The notes under the pieces were generated by a model. The model was given only the letters and a program-made list of their open reading frames with translations, ran no database searches and had not been told where the DNA came from. The position numbers and the translations under genes are program-made. DNA of 58,482 nucleotides. Source: an uncultured Lachnospiraceae bacterium (GTDB lineage: Bacteria; Bacillota; Clostridia; Lachnospirales; Lachnospiraceae). Below are positions 1 through 8,848 of this stretch, piece after piece (position 1 is the stretch's first letter; each line of letters opens with the position of its first letter). The stretch covers positions 1 to 58,482 of the forward strand of contig CAKSBC010000015.1 of assembly GCA_934438085.1 (NCBI GenBank). The letters are read 5' to 3'.

Positions 1-55
1 TCTCGCTGAGATCCGATAATTCTTATTATCCATTTGGGATTAATCCTGAAACATT

Positions 56-86
56 ACCCGTTCGGTATAATACCGAACGGGTTTTT
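56..86 (+). terminator. Intrinsic terminator upstream of rnpB
   Basis: A perfect inverted repeat (ACCCGTTCGGTA, then TACCGAACGGGT) is followed by a run of T. It probably ends a transcript entering from outside the window. A reading frame that stops at bases 17-19 could be the tail of that gene, but too little is visible to call it. Confidence 0.85.
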
Positions 87-88
87 GC

Positions 89-118
89 TTGCAAACATCA
101 AGGCAAGTTATTATAATG
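89..118 (+). promoter_or_regulatory. Promoter of rnpB
   Basis: TTGCAA (89-94) and a consensus TATAAT (113-118) are 18 bases apart. Transcription would start near base 125-126, which is where the 5' strand of RNase P helix P1 begins. The promoter starts three bases after the T-run of the preceding terminator. Confidence 0.7.
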
Positions 119-125
119 TTATGGC

Positions 126-461
126 AAGCTGTGTGAACGGTCGCTGCCGATATTATATCGGGAGAGGAAAGTCCGGGCTTCACAGGGCAGGATGCCTGAT
201 AACGTCAGGTGGGAGTGATCCTAAGGAAAGTGCAACAGAAAGTATACCGCTGTTTTTGACAGTAAGGGTGAAATGGCAGTGTAAGAGACTACCGGTCGTC
301 CGGTAACGGAGGACGCATTGTAAACCCCATCCGAAGCAAGTCCATGAAGGAACTTTATGGCTGCCCGTCATGTTCCGGGTAGGACGCTTGAGGTTTGCGG
401 TGACGCAGATCCTAGATAGATGACCGTTTTCAAAGACATAACCCGGCTTATAGCACAGCTT
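126..461 (+). ncRNA. rnpB: RNase P RNA
   Basis: This is the catalytic RNA of ribonuclease P, which matures the 5' ends of tRNAs. The conserved core GAGGAAAGTCCGGGCT is near 163-178, ACAGAAA is near 235-241, and the 3' core includes TAAACCCCATCCGAAGCAA near 321. The 3' end CACAGCTT (454-461) pairs with AAGCTGTG (126-133) to form helix P1, which fixes both ends. Length (about 336 bases) fits a bacterial RNase P RNA. Reading frames across it are chance. Confidence 0.95.
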
Positions 462-479
462 GTTAATTTATAAATATAT

Positions 480-567
480 GAAAGCTTATCTAAGAGCATT
501 AGCTTAATTATCTTAAATTTATTTTGGATATATATTAGGCATCCCGCTCATTGGATAGGCTTTTTTT
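480..567 (+). terminator. Possible rnpB terminator with a long loop
   Basis: AAGCTTATCT (482-491) can pair with GGATAGGCTT (553-562) using two G-U pairs, and seven T follow (561-567). The roughly 60-base loop is unusual for an intrinsic terminator, so the folded shape is uncertain, but the T-run just after a GC-containing stem makes termination here plausible. Confidence 0.4.
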
Positions 568-652
568 GTGCGTAAATAATGATGTGTATTAGTTAAATAT
601 TTCATTCGTAATATTTAACAATACAAGACTATGTAAAATTTGTTTTTAGTGA

Positions 653-658
653 TATAAT
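653..658 (+). promoter_or_regulatory. Candidate -10 box for the kinase-like gene
   Basis: A consensus TATAAT lies 34 bases before the start codon at 692. No good -35 box is visible 16-18 bases upstream, so this is only a candidate. The rest of 568-652 is AT-rich with nothing recognisable. Confidence 0.35.
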
Positions 659-691
659 GTACAAAAGTAAGAAGTTTTCGGAGGCACCACT

Positions 692-1330
692 ATGGAAAAC
701 AAGAGATTTGCACTTTGTATCAACAGACAGTATGGTTCAGGCGGAAGGAGTGTCGGCAAACTCTTAGCAGCTGAGCTTGGCATAGATTTTTATGATGAAA
801 AGATCTTAACTATCACATCCGAGACATCGGCTATAGGAGAGCAGTATTTCAGACTTGCTGACGAGAAGGCCGGAAGCAACATATTATATAAGGTATTTGA
901 CAATCTTAAACCGGCATTAAGTGAACCTACTACAGGCTTTAATCTTACTAACAGAGATAACTTATTCAGGTTTCAGGCCAAAATGCTCAGAGAGCTTGCT
1001 GCCAACGAATCCTGTATAATTGCCGGAAGAGCAGCTGATTACATTCTCAAGGAAGCTAATGTTACAGATGTTATATCTGTATATGTTTACTGCGATATCG
1101 AGAAAAAGATAGAACGTATCAAAGAGCTTGAGGTAATCGATTCTGCAGCTGCAGAAAAGAAGGTAATACAGAAGGATAAGGGACGAGCTGAATTCTATAA
1201 TTACTATACGGGCCGTATTTGGGACGATTGTTCGCACTATGATCTCTGCATTAATACTACAAACCTCAATTATGAGCAGATTGCAGAAATTATCAAGGAT
1301 TATATCAGGATCAGAGGATATGAGGTCTGA
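692..1330 (+). CDS. Cytidylate kinase-like family protein
   Basis: This 212-residue protein has the P-loop pattern of the cytidylate-kinase-like family: NRQYGSGGRSVGKLLA at residues 11-26, then a helical body with IIAGRAADYIL near 110. Family members are common in Firmicutes and are distinct from true CMP kinase (cmk). The substrate is not established, so nucleotide phosphorylation is inferred from the fold. The start is supported by CGGAGG about seven bases upstream. It stands alone, 44 bases before the EF-G-like gene, and may share a transcript with it. Confidence 0.8.
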   Translation: MENKRFALCINRQYGSGGRSVGKLLAAELGIDFYDEKILTITSETSAIGEQYFRLADEKAGSNILYKVFDNLKPALSEPTTGFNLTNRDNLFRFQAKMLRELAANESCIIAGRAADYILKEANVTDVISVYVYCDIEKKIERIKELEVIDSAAAEKKVIQKDKGRAEFYNYYTGRIWDDCSHYDLCINTTNLNYEQIAEIIKDYIRIRGYEV

Positions 1331-1374
1331 AATTTTAAATATATAAACAAAGCGAAGGGAGCTATATCTATATC

Positions 1375-3468
1375 ATGAAAGCGTATGACACTAAGAACAT
1401 CAGAAATGTGGTATTACTCGGACATGGAGGGGCGGGAAAGACAACAATAGTTGAAGCTCTTGCATATATCAGCGGTATCATTTCAAGACCTGGAAAAGTC
1501 ACTGATGAGAACACAATTAGTGACTTCGACAAAGAGGAGCAGAAGAGAAAGTTCTCACTTTCAACATCTGTTGTTCCTATTGAATTCCATGGCGAGAAGA
1601 ATGATATTAAGATCAACCTTCTTGATACTCCTGGCTCATTTGATTTTGTGGGTGAGGTTGAGGAAGCTATAAGCGTTGCTGATGCGGCTGTTATTGTTGT
1701 CAACTGTAAGTCAGGAATTGAACCTGGCACAAGAAAAGCCTGGGAGCTCTGTGACCAGTACAAGCTTCCGAGGATCGTCTTTGTTACAAATATGGATGAT
1801 GATGATGCTTCCTTCAGAGATATTACTATAAAACTTAATACAGAATTCGGACGTTCAATTTCACCTCTTCAGATACCTATCAGAGAAGACGGAAAGTTCG
1901 TAGGATATGTAAACGTTATAAAGATGAAGGGTCGTAAGTATACATCGGCTTCAAATAAGGTCGAGATACCTATCCCTGATTATGTTGAGAAACAGCTTAA
2001 TACAGCTCGTGCTTCACTTATGGAAGCGGTTGCAGAGACATCAGATGAACTGATGGAAAGATATTTTGAAGGCGAAGAATTCACTTCAGATGAAATCTAT
2101 GATGCCCTCAAGGAAAATGTTCAGAAGTGTGCTATTACTCCTGTAGTTATGGGTTCAGGACTTAACTGCCAGGGTATGAACTATCTCCTTCAGTGTATTG
2201 AGAAGTATCTGCCATCACCTGATCAGAGAGAATGCATCGGTACTGACCTTGCTACAGGCGAGCGATTCACAGCTGTTCCTAATGCTGATGCAGCAACCTC
2301 AGTTCTCGTATGGAAAACTATTGCTGATCCGTTTATCGGTAAATACAGCCTTTTCAAGGTAGTTACAGGTGAGATAACAGCGGATTCAACACTTTACAAC
2401 TCTGCAAAGGATGTTGATGAAAAGATAGCTAAGATATTTATTATGACCGGAAAGGAAACTACTGAGGTTCCTAAGCTTACAGCCGGAGACATAGGTGCAT
2501 TATCAAAGCTTACATCAACACAGACAGGAGATACTCTTATAGCTCAGAGAAATGCTCCTATAGCATATAAAATGGCTGATATTGACACTCCTTATGAGTG
2601 TATGGCATATAAGCCTGTAACAAAGGGCGATGACGATAAGGTCGCTGCAGGTCTCTCAAAGATACTTGAAGAGGATAAAACTATCCGTCTTGTTAATGAT
2701 ACAGAGAATCGACAGTCTCTTATTTACGGTATCGGAGAACAGCATCTTGATGTTGTTAAGTCTAAGCTTGCAGATCGTTATAAGGTCAACATTGAGCTTT
2801 CAAAGCCAAGATTTGCTTATAGAGAGACTATACTTAAGACAGTTGAAGTCAGAGGAAAGCATAAGAAGCAGTCAGGCGGACATGGACAGTACGGCGATGT
2901 TCTCATGGTATTTGAGCCATCAGGTGATACTACAGTACCTTATATCTTCGAAGAAAAGATTTTCGGAGGATCTGTTCCAAAGAACTACTTCCCGGCTGTA
3001 GAGAAGGGAATTCAGGAATGTGTTCTTAAGGGACCTATGGCAGGATATCCTGTAGTCGGCATTAAGGCTACACTTACAGATGGTTCATACCATCCTGTAG
3101 ACTCTTCGGAGATGGCCTTCAAGATGGCAGCAACTCTTGCATTCAAGGAAGGCTTCATGAAGGCTTCACCTGTGATCCTTGAGCCGATAGGAGCTCTTAA
3201 GGTTACAGTTCCGGATGCTTACACCGGAGATGTTATGGGTGACCTTAATCGCCGCAGAGGCCGTGTATTAGGAATGAACTCCAATCATCACGGTAAACAG
3301 ACTATTGAGGCAGAGATACCTGTATCAGAGCTTCATGGTTACGGCACTGATTTAAGATCAATGACAGGTGGTCTCGGATCATATGAGTATGAGCTCGTAA
3401 GATATGAGCAGGCACCGGCAGATATTCAGGCCGCTGTTATAGCTGCATCTGCAAAGGATGAAGAGTAA
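1375..3468 (+). CDS. EF-G-like translational GTPase (paralogue)
   Basis: At 697 residues with the full domain order of elongation factor G, it has GHGGAGKT (G1, residues 16-23), DTPG (84-87), domain II, domain III (YGIGEQHLDV), domain IV with SGGHGQYGDV, and domain V. It differs from canonical EF-G. The switch-I threonine region reads KFSLSTS, the histidine after DTPG is a serine (S88), and the G4 motif NKMD is TNMD (138-141). There is no str-operon context, so this is probably a second EF-G-type factor rather than housekeeping FusA. GAAGGGAG lies about 15 bases upstream of the ATG, and a terminator follows at 3520. Confidence 0.85.
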   Translation: MKAYDTKNIRNVVLLGHGGAGKTTIVEALAYISGIISRPGKVTDENTISDFDKEEQKRKFSLSTSVVPIEFHGEKNDIKINLLDTPGSFDFVGEVEEAISVADAAVIVVNCKSGIEPGTRKAWELCDQYKLPRIVFVTNMDDDDASFRDITIKLNTEFGRSISPLQIPIREDGKFVGYVNVIKMKGRKYTSASNKVEIPIPDYVEKQLNTARASLMEAVAETSDELMERYFEGEEFTSDEIYDALKENVQKCAITPVVMGSGLNCQGMNYLLQCIEKYLPSPDQRECIGTDLATGERFTAVPNADAATSVLVWKTIADPFIGKYSLFKVVTGEITADSTLYNSAKDVDEKIAKIFIMTGKETTEVPKLTAGDIGALSKLTSTQTGDTLIAQRNAPIAYKMADIDTPYECMAYKPVTKGDDDKVAAGLSKILEEDKTIRLVNDTENRQSLIYGIGEQHLDVVKSKLADRYKVNIELSKPRFAYRETILKTVEVRGKHKKQSGGHGQYGDVLMVFEPSGDTTVPYIFEEKIFGGSVPKNYFPAVEKGIQECVLKGPMAGYPVVGIKATLTDGSYHPVDSSEMAFKMAATLAFKEGFMKASPVILEPIGALKVTVPDAYTGDVMGDLNRRRGRVLGMNSNHHGKQTIEAEIPVSELHGYGTDLRSMTGGLGSYEYELVRYEQAPADIQAAVIAASAKDEE

Positions 3469-3519
3469 TATCTGTTAATCTTTAGACATATTAAATTTAA
3501 TAAAAGTGTAATTTAAGCG

Positions 3520-3549
3520 AAAGGGATCAGCATGGAACTGGTCCCTTTT
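3520..3549 (+). terminator. Terminator after the EF-G-like gene
   Basis: An 11-base-pair stem (AAAGGGATCAG with CTGGTCCCTTT, one G-U pair) with a 7-base loop and a TTTT tail. It separates the translation gene from the secreted-protein pair. Confidence 0.85.
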
Positions 3550-3620
3550 CTATGTTATACTTTTATTCGCATGAGAGCATATGACAATGAACTTATCGTA
3601 AAAAAGGAGCAATATATAAA

Positions 3621-5327
3621 TTGAAAAACATTATACGTTCGGCAGCTTTAGCATTTGTTATTTTGTTTGCTTCAGCAGGCATAGGTTTTCATTCATATGC
3701 CGATGCCGTTCAAAATTCTCAAACAGAAATAACCCGACCGACAGAACATGTAAAATGGAATTCTTGTCAAATTGAGGGCAGCAATATAGTAATTAAGGGA
3801 ACGATGGATGGGCAGCTTACTTCCTCTAATACAGCTGTCGGAGCAGATACAAACTTTTATTTACTTGAGCTGGCACCTTATGAGGACAGCATTGCTAATC
3901 ACAGAAATATTGCATATATTCCAAAGTCCAAAGATCTTACATTTAAGATACCGCTTAATGCAGGACGAAAGGATGACAGACTATACAATAAATTTGTTGT
4001 TTGCGTGTGGACAGGAGAAACTTATGTCGTAGTTTCAGACATGATATATGTTACAAATCCTGAGGTCGTAGCTGCTAATCAAACCGAATACAAAACTCCG
4101 CTTTCAAAAAAAGGCCTTCTTATTGAGATAAGTCAGATTTCCGATGCATTTCAGCTCGGAGTTCATAATGTTATAGTTAATATTCCGTTTGACGCAATAT
4201 TAGGCACCGGAATCGATTACACTTATGACGGAGAGACCTATCATTTTGATAAAAGTGTTGTTGAAGCATATGATAAAACCATTTCAATGTTTTCAAATAA
4301 AAGTATGAATGTTTCAGCTATACTTTTAAACCGTTTTACAGATAAAGCTCCTGAGCTTTTCTATCCGGGGCAGAACAAGCTTTCTAATGTCTTTTACTAC
4401 AATTTTAATGCAAAAACAGAAGACGGATATAAATATATCAAAGCTATCGCATCCTTTTTAGCTGACAGGTATGGCGGAACCAATTCAGACCACGGCCGTA
4501 TTCAGAACTGGATCATAGGAAATGAGATAAATAATCAGCGCTGGAATTATGTTGGTCCTATGAAGCTTTCGGAGTATATAAAAGAATACGAAAGATCGTT
4601 CAGGGTATTCTATAATGCAATAAGAAGCAGTCAGGCTAATGCAAGAGTATTTTTCTCTTTGGATAATAACTGGAATCAGGGTAATGATAACAAAATGACC
4701 TACACTGCCAAGTCAGTTCTTTCCGGAGTAGCTTATTCGATAGCAGCACACGGAAATATTGACTGGGGACTTGCATATCATCCTTATTGTGTGCCGACTG
4801 TTGAGCCGGAATTCTGGGATGACTTTGCAACCGGACAGGTTGAATGGAGTGAAAACTCAAAGGTTATTAATTTTGCTAATCTGTCAACACTTACCGACTA
4901 TATGCAAAAACCGGCAATGCTTGACACAAACGGAAAGGTCAGACATATAATATTATCAGAGCAGGGATTCACCTCTAAGTCAAATTCCAGAGGTGATGTT
5001 GAGAAGCTTCAGGCTGCCGCATTCGCGTATGCATATTATATTGTTGATTCAAATCCGTATATTGATGAGTTTATACTTTCAAGGCAGATCGACGCACCAT
5101 CTGAGGTCAAATCCGGACTTGCATTTGGTTTATGGACCACAAAATCCACTGAAGATGTTAATATAGTTCCTGACCAGAGAAAATATATCTGGCAGGTATT
5201 TAAAAATATTGACAAGCAAAAAACTACACTTCAATATTCTGGTTTTGCAAAGGATATATTAGGCATAAAGAATTGGTCTGATGTAATACCGAATTTTAAG
5301 TGGCGCAGACAGGAGCTACATGGATAA
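3621..5327 (+). CDS. Secreted DUF5722-type protein
   Basis: This 568-residue protein has a TTG start, AAGGAG upstream, and a signal peptide in the first 28 residues (basic N-terminus, hydrophobic core, cleavage near HSYADA). The middle and C-terminal parts resemble DUF5722, a predicted glycoside-hydrolase-like TIM barrel. Examples are ISQISDAFQLGVHNVIVNIP, the NWIIGNEINNQ segment (compare acid/base NE motifs in clan A hydrolases) and ILSEQGFTS, which could carry a nucleophile glutamate. No experimental function is known to me. The stop overlaps the next gene by 8 bases, so the pair is probably translationally coupled and acts together outside the cell. Confidence 0.75.
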   Translation: MKNIIRSAALAFVILFASAGIGFHSYADAVQNSQTEITRPTEHVKWNSCQIEGSNIVIKGTMDGQLTSSNTAVGADTNFYLLELAPYEDSIANHRNIAYIPKSKDLTFKIPLNAGRKDDRLYNKFVVCVWTGETYVVVSDMIYVTNPEVVAANQTEYKTPLSKKGLLIEISQISDAFQLGVHNVIVNIPFDAILGTGIDYTYDGETYHFDKSVVEAYDKTISMFSNKSMNVSAILLNRFTDKAPELFYPGQNKLSNVFYYNFNAKTEDGYKYIKAIASFLADRYGGTNSDHGRIQNWIIGNEINNQRWNYVGPMKLSEYIKEYERSFRVFYNAIRSSQANARVFFSLDNNWNQGNDNKMTYTAKSVLSGVAYSIAAHGNIDWGLAYHPYCVPTVEPEFWDDFATGQVEWSENSKVINFANLSTLTDYMQKPAMLDTNGKVRHIILSEQGFTSKSNSRGDVEKLQAAAFAYAYYIVDSNPYIDEFILSRQIDAPSEVKSGLAFGLWTTKSTEDVNIVPDQRKYIWQVFKNIDKQKTTLQYSGFAKDILGIKNWSDVIPNFKWRRQELHG

Positions 5328-6771
5328 AAAGAAGTGCTTATTAAGGAATAATTTATTTAAAACAGCCATGATTCTGATCATGGCTCTTTTGCTTTGTTCG
5401 TGCAGACGTTACGAGCCAGCTGCATTAGACCCTGATTTTGACCCGTCATCCGTCAAGGAAACTAAGGCCATCGATGTTTCTATGGATGAAACATTAGAGG
5501 AAAATGATGAAGCAGCCGAAGATGAATTATCTGATTCTGCTGATGAGTTAAAGACAGATGATGATACCAGAAATCGTGTCAAGGTCAAAGGTATTTATCT
5601 TGCGAGCAAACCGCTTGCAAACGAGAGCTTTATGTCGAGCTTTTGGGACAATATGGATAATACCGAGCTTAATGCTGTTGTCATTGATATAAAGGATGAC
5701 TACGGAAGAATTACCTATGACATGCACGGTGTTAGCATGGTTGATGAGCTTGGTACGGTAAATGCTATTATTGATGACATGCCTTCCCTTATGAAGAAAT
5801 TCAAGGAACATGGCATTTATACGATAGCACGTATTGTTTCAATGCGTGATCCGTATATTGGCTCTGTCAAACCTGAATGGTGTCTTACAAATCCTGACGG
5901 TACAGTTTATAAGGATAACAGCGGTTATACTTGGATAAATCCCTACAAAACCGAATATTGGGATTATCTGTTAGACATAGGAAAGGCCTGCGCAGCGGAC
6001 GGATTTGATGAGATTCAGTTTGACTACATTCGTTTTTGCACCGATAAGGGCGCTTCTGACTGTGTTTTTGATGAAGCAGAGACAAACGGAAGAGACAAGA
6101 TAAGTATCATAACGGAGGCAGTTGAATACCTTTCGAGCAATTTAAAGAAAGAAGGAGTTTTTGTTTCCTGTGACGTATTCGGAACTATAATACTAAGTCA
6201 GATCGACTCTCGTTCTGTAGGTCAGGATTATCCTCAGTTAGCTCTTCTTGCAGATTATATGTGTCCTATGATTTATCCGTCACACTATTCAGCAGGAAAC
6301 TTCGGGCTTGATATGCCGGATAAACATCCGTATGAAGCTATTCTTGGTGCTCTTAAGCGTTCAAAGATTGCTTTGGGACGTGCTTACGTTGACGGAGAAA
6401 AACAGGCACTTGTAAGGCCGTGGCTTCAGTCCTTTACGGCATCGTGGCTCGGAAGCGGCAATTATATCGCTTATGATGCGGCTGCTGTGAGACAGGAAAT
6501 TCAGGCGGTTTATGATGCAGGATATGATGAATGGATACTTTGGTCGGCATCTGTCAACTATTCTTATGACGGATTGTTAAGCCCTCAGGAAGCTCAGAAG
6601 GAAAGCGAAAGAATTGCTGAATCAAGAGCCGCACTTCCGCCTGAGGATACAGCAGTAAATGAAGCCGAGACATTCCCGTCTGAACTTCAGAATGCGCTTG
6701 ACGGAGACGATCTTTCCGAGGAAGATAAAGCTGTCCTTGAGGAAGACGGACCTATTATCACTTATGAATAA
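5320..6771 (+). CDS. Lipoprotein with putative glycoside hydrolase domain (DUF4015)
   Basis: This 483-residue protein has a lipoprotein signal ending in LLLCSC (Cys about residue 28), so it is probably membrane-anchored outside the cell. An acidic linker (residues 35-85) is followed by a DUF4015-type TIM barrel: VKGIYLASK, VVIDIKDDYG, GFDEIQFDYIRF and MCPMIYPSHY. A second acidic stretch forms the C-terminus. The family is related to glycosyl hydrolase barrels; the substrate is unknown. It overlaps the DUF5722 gene upstream and uvrC downstream by 8 bases each. Cell-wall or exopolysaccharide processing is an inference from fold and location. Confidence 0.8.
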   Translation: MDKKKCLLRNNLFKTAMILIMALLLCSCRRYEPAALDPDFDPSSVKETKAIDVSMDETLEENDEAAEDELSDSADELKTDDDTRNRVKVKGIYLASKPLANESFMSSFWDNMDNTELNAVVIDIKDDYGRITYDMHGVSMVDELGTVNAIIDDMPSLMKKFKEHGIYTIARIVSMRDPYIGSVKPEWCLTNPDGTVYKDNSGYTWINPYKTEYWDYLLDIGKACAADGFDEIQFDYIRFCTDKGASDCVFDEAETNGRDKISIITEAVEYLSSNLKKEGVFVSCDVFGTIILSQIDSRSVGQDYPQLALLADYMCPMIYPSHYSAGNFGLDMPDKHPYEAILGALKRSKIALGRAYVDGEKQALVRPWLQSFTASWLGSGNYIAYDAAAVRQEIQAVYDAGYDEWILWSASVNYSYDGLLSPQEAQKESERIAESRAALPPEDTAVNEAETFPSELQNALDGDDLSEEDKAVLEEDGPIITYE

Positions 6772-8749
6772 TGAACAGGAAAATGTGAAATTTCATAATT
6801 GCGAATCGGATTTCGCAGATACTGAAAACGGTGTCACCGAGTCTTGCGGTGAGACAGTTGCGGAATGTGACAATTCCTTACAGGAAGATGATGCTTTCAA
6901 TATACCGGAGGAGTTAAAAAAACTGCCGGATAAACCCGGAGTTTATATCATGCATGGCCCAAAGGACGAAATCATTTATGTCGGGAAAGCTGTAAATCTT
7001 AAAAACAGAGTCCGTCAGTATTTCCAATCATCAAAGGGGAAAACAGACAAAATCAAGAAAATGATCTCTCTCATAAGGAGATTTGAGTATATAGTAGTTG
7101 ACTCCGAAATGGAGGCGCTTGTTCTTGAGAATAACCTCATAAAGGAAAATTCACCAAAATATAATACTCTTCTTAAAGATGACAAGACATATCCGTATAT
7201 AAAAGTCACAGTTGAGGAAGATTTCCCGAGAATAATGCTTACAAGAAAGGTAAGACGAGACAGAGCGAAATATTTCGGACCGTATACTTCTTCAACCGCT
7301 GTAAGAGATACCATAGACCTTTTACATAAGCTATTCAGAATCAGATCCTGCAGCAGAAGGCTTCCTCAGGATATCGGAAAGGAAAGACCCTGTCTTTATT
7401 ATCATCTGGGGCAATGTCTTGGTCCGTGCGGGGGCTTTATAGATAGCAGCGAGTATAAAAAACATATAGCAAGAGCGGTTGATTTTCTTTCCGGGAAATA
7501 TGACTATGTAAGAAGATATCTTAAAGACAGAATGCAGCTGGCTTCTGATTCTCTCGAATTTGAAAAGGCTATAGAATACAGAGAGCTTCTTAATGAGATA
7601 GAGGTTCTGGCATCAAGCCAGAAGGTTACAGCTGCATCTGATACTGATGACAGAGATATAATCGGTATCAGTCAGCTTCTTGAAACTGCAGCAGCGCAGG
7701 TCTTCTTTATCAGAGGCGGCCGAATGATCGGAAGAGAATGCTTTCATCTTGATATAGATAAGAATGATAATATTGATGACATTCTCAGAGATTTTCTGAA
7801 GCAATACTACTTCGGAACGCCATATATTCCTAAAGAAATATGGGTGCAGACCGAACCCGGGGAAAAGGCGGTGATAGAAAGCTGGCTTACAGACAGTAAA
7901 AAACGAGCTGTTCATATTGTTATTCCAAAGAAGGGTGACAAGGAGAAGCTGGTCGAAATGGCTGTTAAAAATGCCGAGAATCAGCTTATGAAGGATTTCG
8001 AAAAGATGAAGCGCGAAGCACAAAGGACAAAAGGTGCTTCTGAACAGCTTAGAGAGCTTTTGGGACTTGATAAACTTAGTCGTATTGAATCCTATGATAT
8101 ATCTAACACCAACGGAGTAGAGTCGGTAGGCTCTATGGTGGTTTTTTCTGAAGGACGTCCTAAAAACAGCGACTACAGAAAATTCAAAATCAGAACCGTT
8201 ACAGGACCGGATGATTACGCATCTATGCGCGAGGTACTTACAAGACGATTTACTCACGGACTTGTGGAGATACAGTCTAAGGGTAAGCTTACTGCCTTTG
8301 GTATGCTTCCGGATCTTATAATGATGGACGGCGGAAAAGGACAGGTAAATATTGCATTAGCAGTGTTATCTGAGCTTAAGCTGAGCATACCGGTCTGCGG
8401 AATGGTTAAGGATGATTATCACAGAACAAGAGGACTTTATTTTAATAATGAGGAGCTTCCTATTGATAATCACTCAGAGCTTTTTAAGCTTATAACCCGT
8501 ATACAGGATGAAACACACCGTTTTGCAATCGAATATCATAAAAGTTTAAGGAGTAAGGAACAGGTAAAGAGTATACTTGATGACATTCCGGGAATAGGTG
8601 AAGTGCGCAGAAAAGCGCTTCTTAAGCATTTTAAGGATATTGATGCAATCAGAGTAGCTGATACTGCAGAGCTTGCTAAAGCTGACGGAATGAATTATGC
8701 CTCTGCGCTTAATGTATATGAGTTCTTTCACTGCAAAGAGAGGCATTGA
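6764..8749 (+). CDS. uvrC: Excinuclease ABC subunit C
   Basis: UvrC makes the dual incision in nucleotide excision repair after recruitment by UvrB. Visible are the GIY-YIG nuclease core (KPGVYIMHGPKDEIIYVGKA, about residues 57-76), a cysteine-bearing segment (RPCLYYHLGQCLGPC), a UVR-like stretch near SLEFEKAIEYRELLNEIE, the RNase-H-like C domain (ESYDISNTNG, MDGGKGQVN) and a helix-hairpin-helix tail (DDIPGIGEVRRKALLKHF). I chose ATG 6764 because it overlaps the previous stop by 8 bases; a longer frame from 6659 would overlap by over 110. Even so, about 44 acidic residues precede the usual UvrC N-terminus, and no nearer start codon is available. Confidence 0.95.
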   Translation: MNNEQENVKFHNCESDFADTENGVTESCGETVAECDNSLQEDDAFNIPEELKKLPDKPGVYIMHGPKDEIIYVGKAVNLKNRVRQYFQSSKGKTDKIKKMISLIRRFEYIVVDSEMEALVLENNLIKENSPKYNTLLKDDKTYPYIKVTVEEDFPRIMLTRKVRRDRAKYFGPYTSSTAVRDTIDLLHKLFRIRSCSRRLPQDIGKERPCLYYHLGQCLGPCGGFIDSSEYKKHIARAVDFLSGKYDYVRRYLKDRMQLASDSLEFEKAIEYRELLNEIEVLASSQKVTAASDTDDRDIIGISQLLETAAAQVFFIRGGRMIGRECFHLDIDKNDNIDDILRDFLKQYYFGTPYIPKEIWVQTEPGEKAVIESWLTDSKKRAVHIVIPKKGDKEKLVEMAVKNAENQLMKDFEKMKREAQRTKGASEQLRELLGLDKLSRIESYDISNTNGVESVGSMVVFSEGRPKNSDYRKFKIRTVTGPDDYASMREVLTRRFTHGLVEIQSKGKLTAFGMLPDLIMMDGGKGQVNIALAVLSELKLSIPVCGMVKDDYHRTRGLYFNNEELPIDNHSELFKLITRIQDETHRFAIEYHKSLRSKEQVKSILDDIPGIGEVRRKALLKHFKDIDAIRVADTAELAKADGMNYASALNVYEFFHCKERH

Positions 8750-8808
8750 CATGGCTAATATAATGATTTAGACTTTATAAGTTAGAGACTATTTTGAAGG
8801 TCATTTAA

Positions 8809-8844
8809 ATGAAAAAATTTATTATAAATAAGGTAATGAGGTAA
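8809..8844 (+). CDS. Possible 11-codon leader peptide before leuS
   Basis: ATG AAA AAA TTT ATT ATA AAT AAG GTA ATG AGG TAA encodes MKKFIINKVMR. GAAGG lies 8 bases before its ATG, and its stop is 4 bases before the leuS start, overlapping the leuS ribosome binding region (AGGTAAGG). Translation of it could couple to leuS. It contains no leucine codon, so classical leucine attenuation is not supported. It may be a chance frame. Confidence 0.3.
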   Translation: MKKFIINKVMR

Positions 8845-8848
8845 GGTA

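Noticed and set aside
34..371. Two reading frames over the RNase P RNA
   Set aside because: They fall on conserved rnpB core sequence and have no coding signals.
7613..8257. 214-codon minus-strand frame inside uvrC
   Set aside because: Antisense to conserved UvrC sequence; composition is not protein-like.
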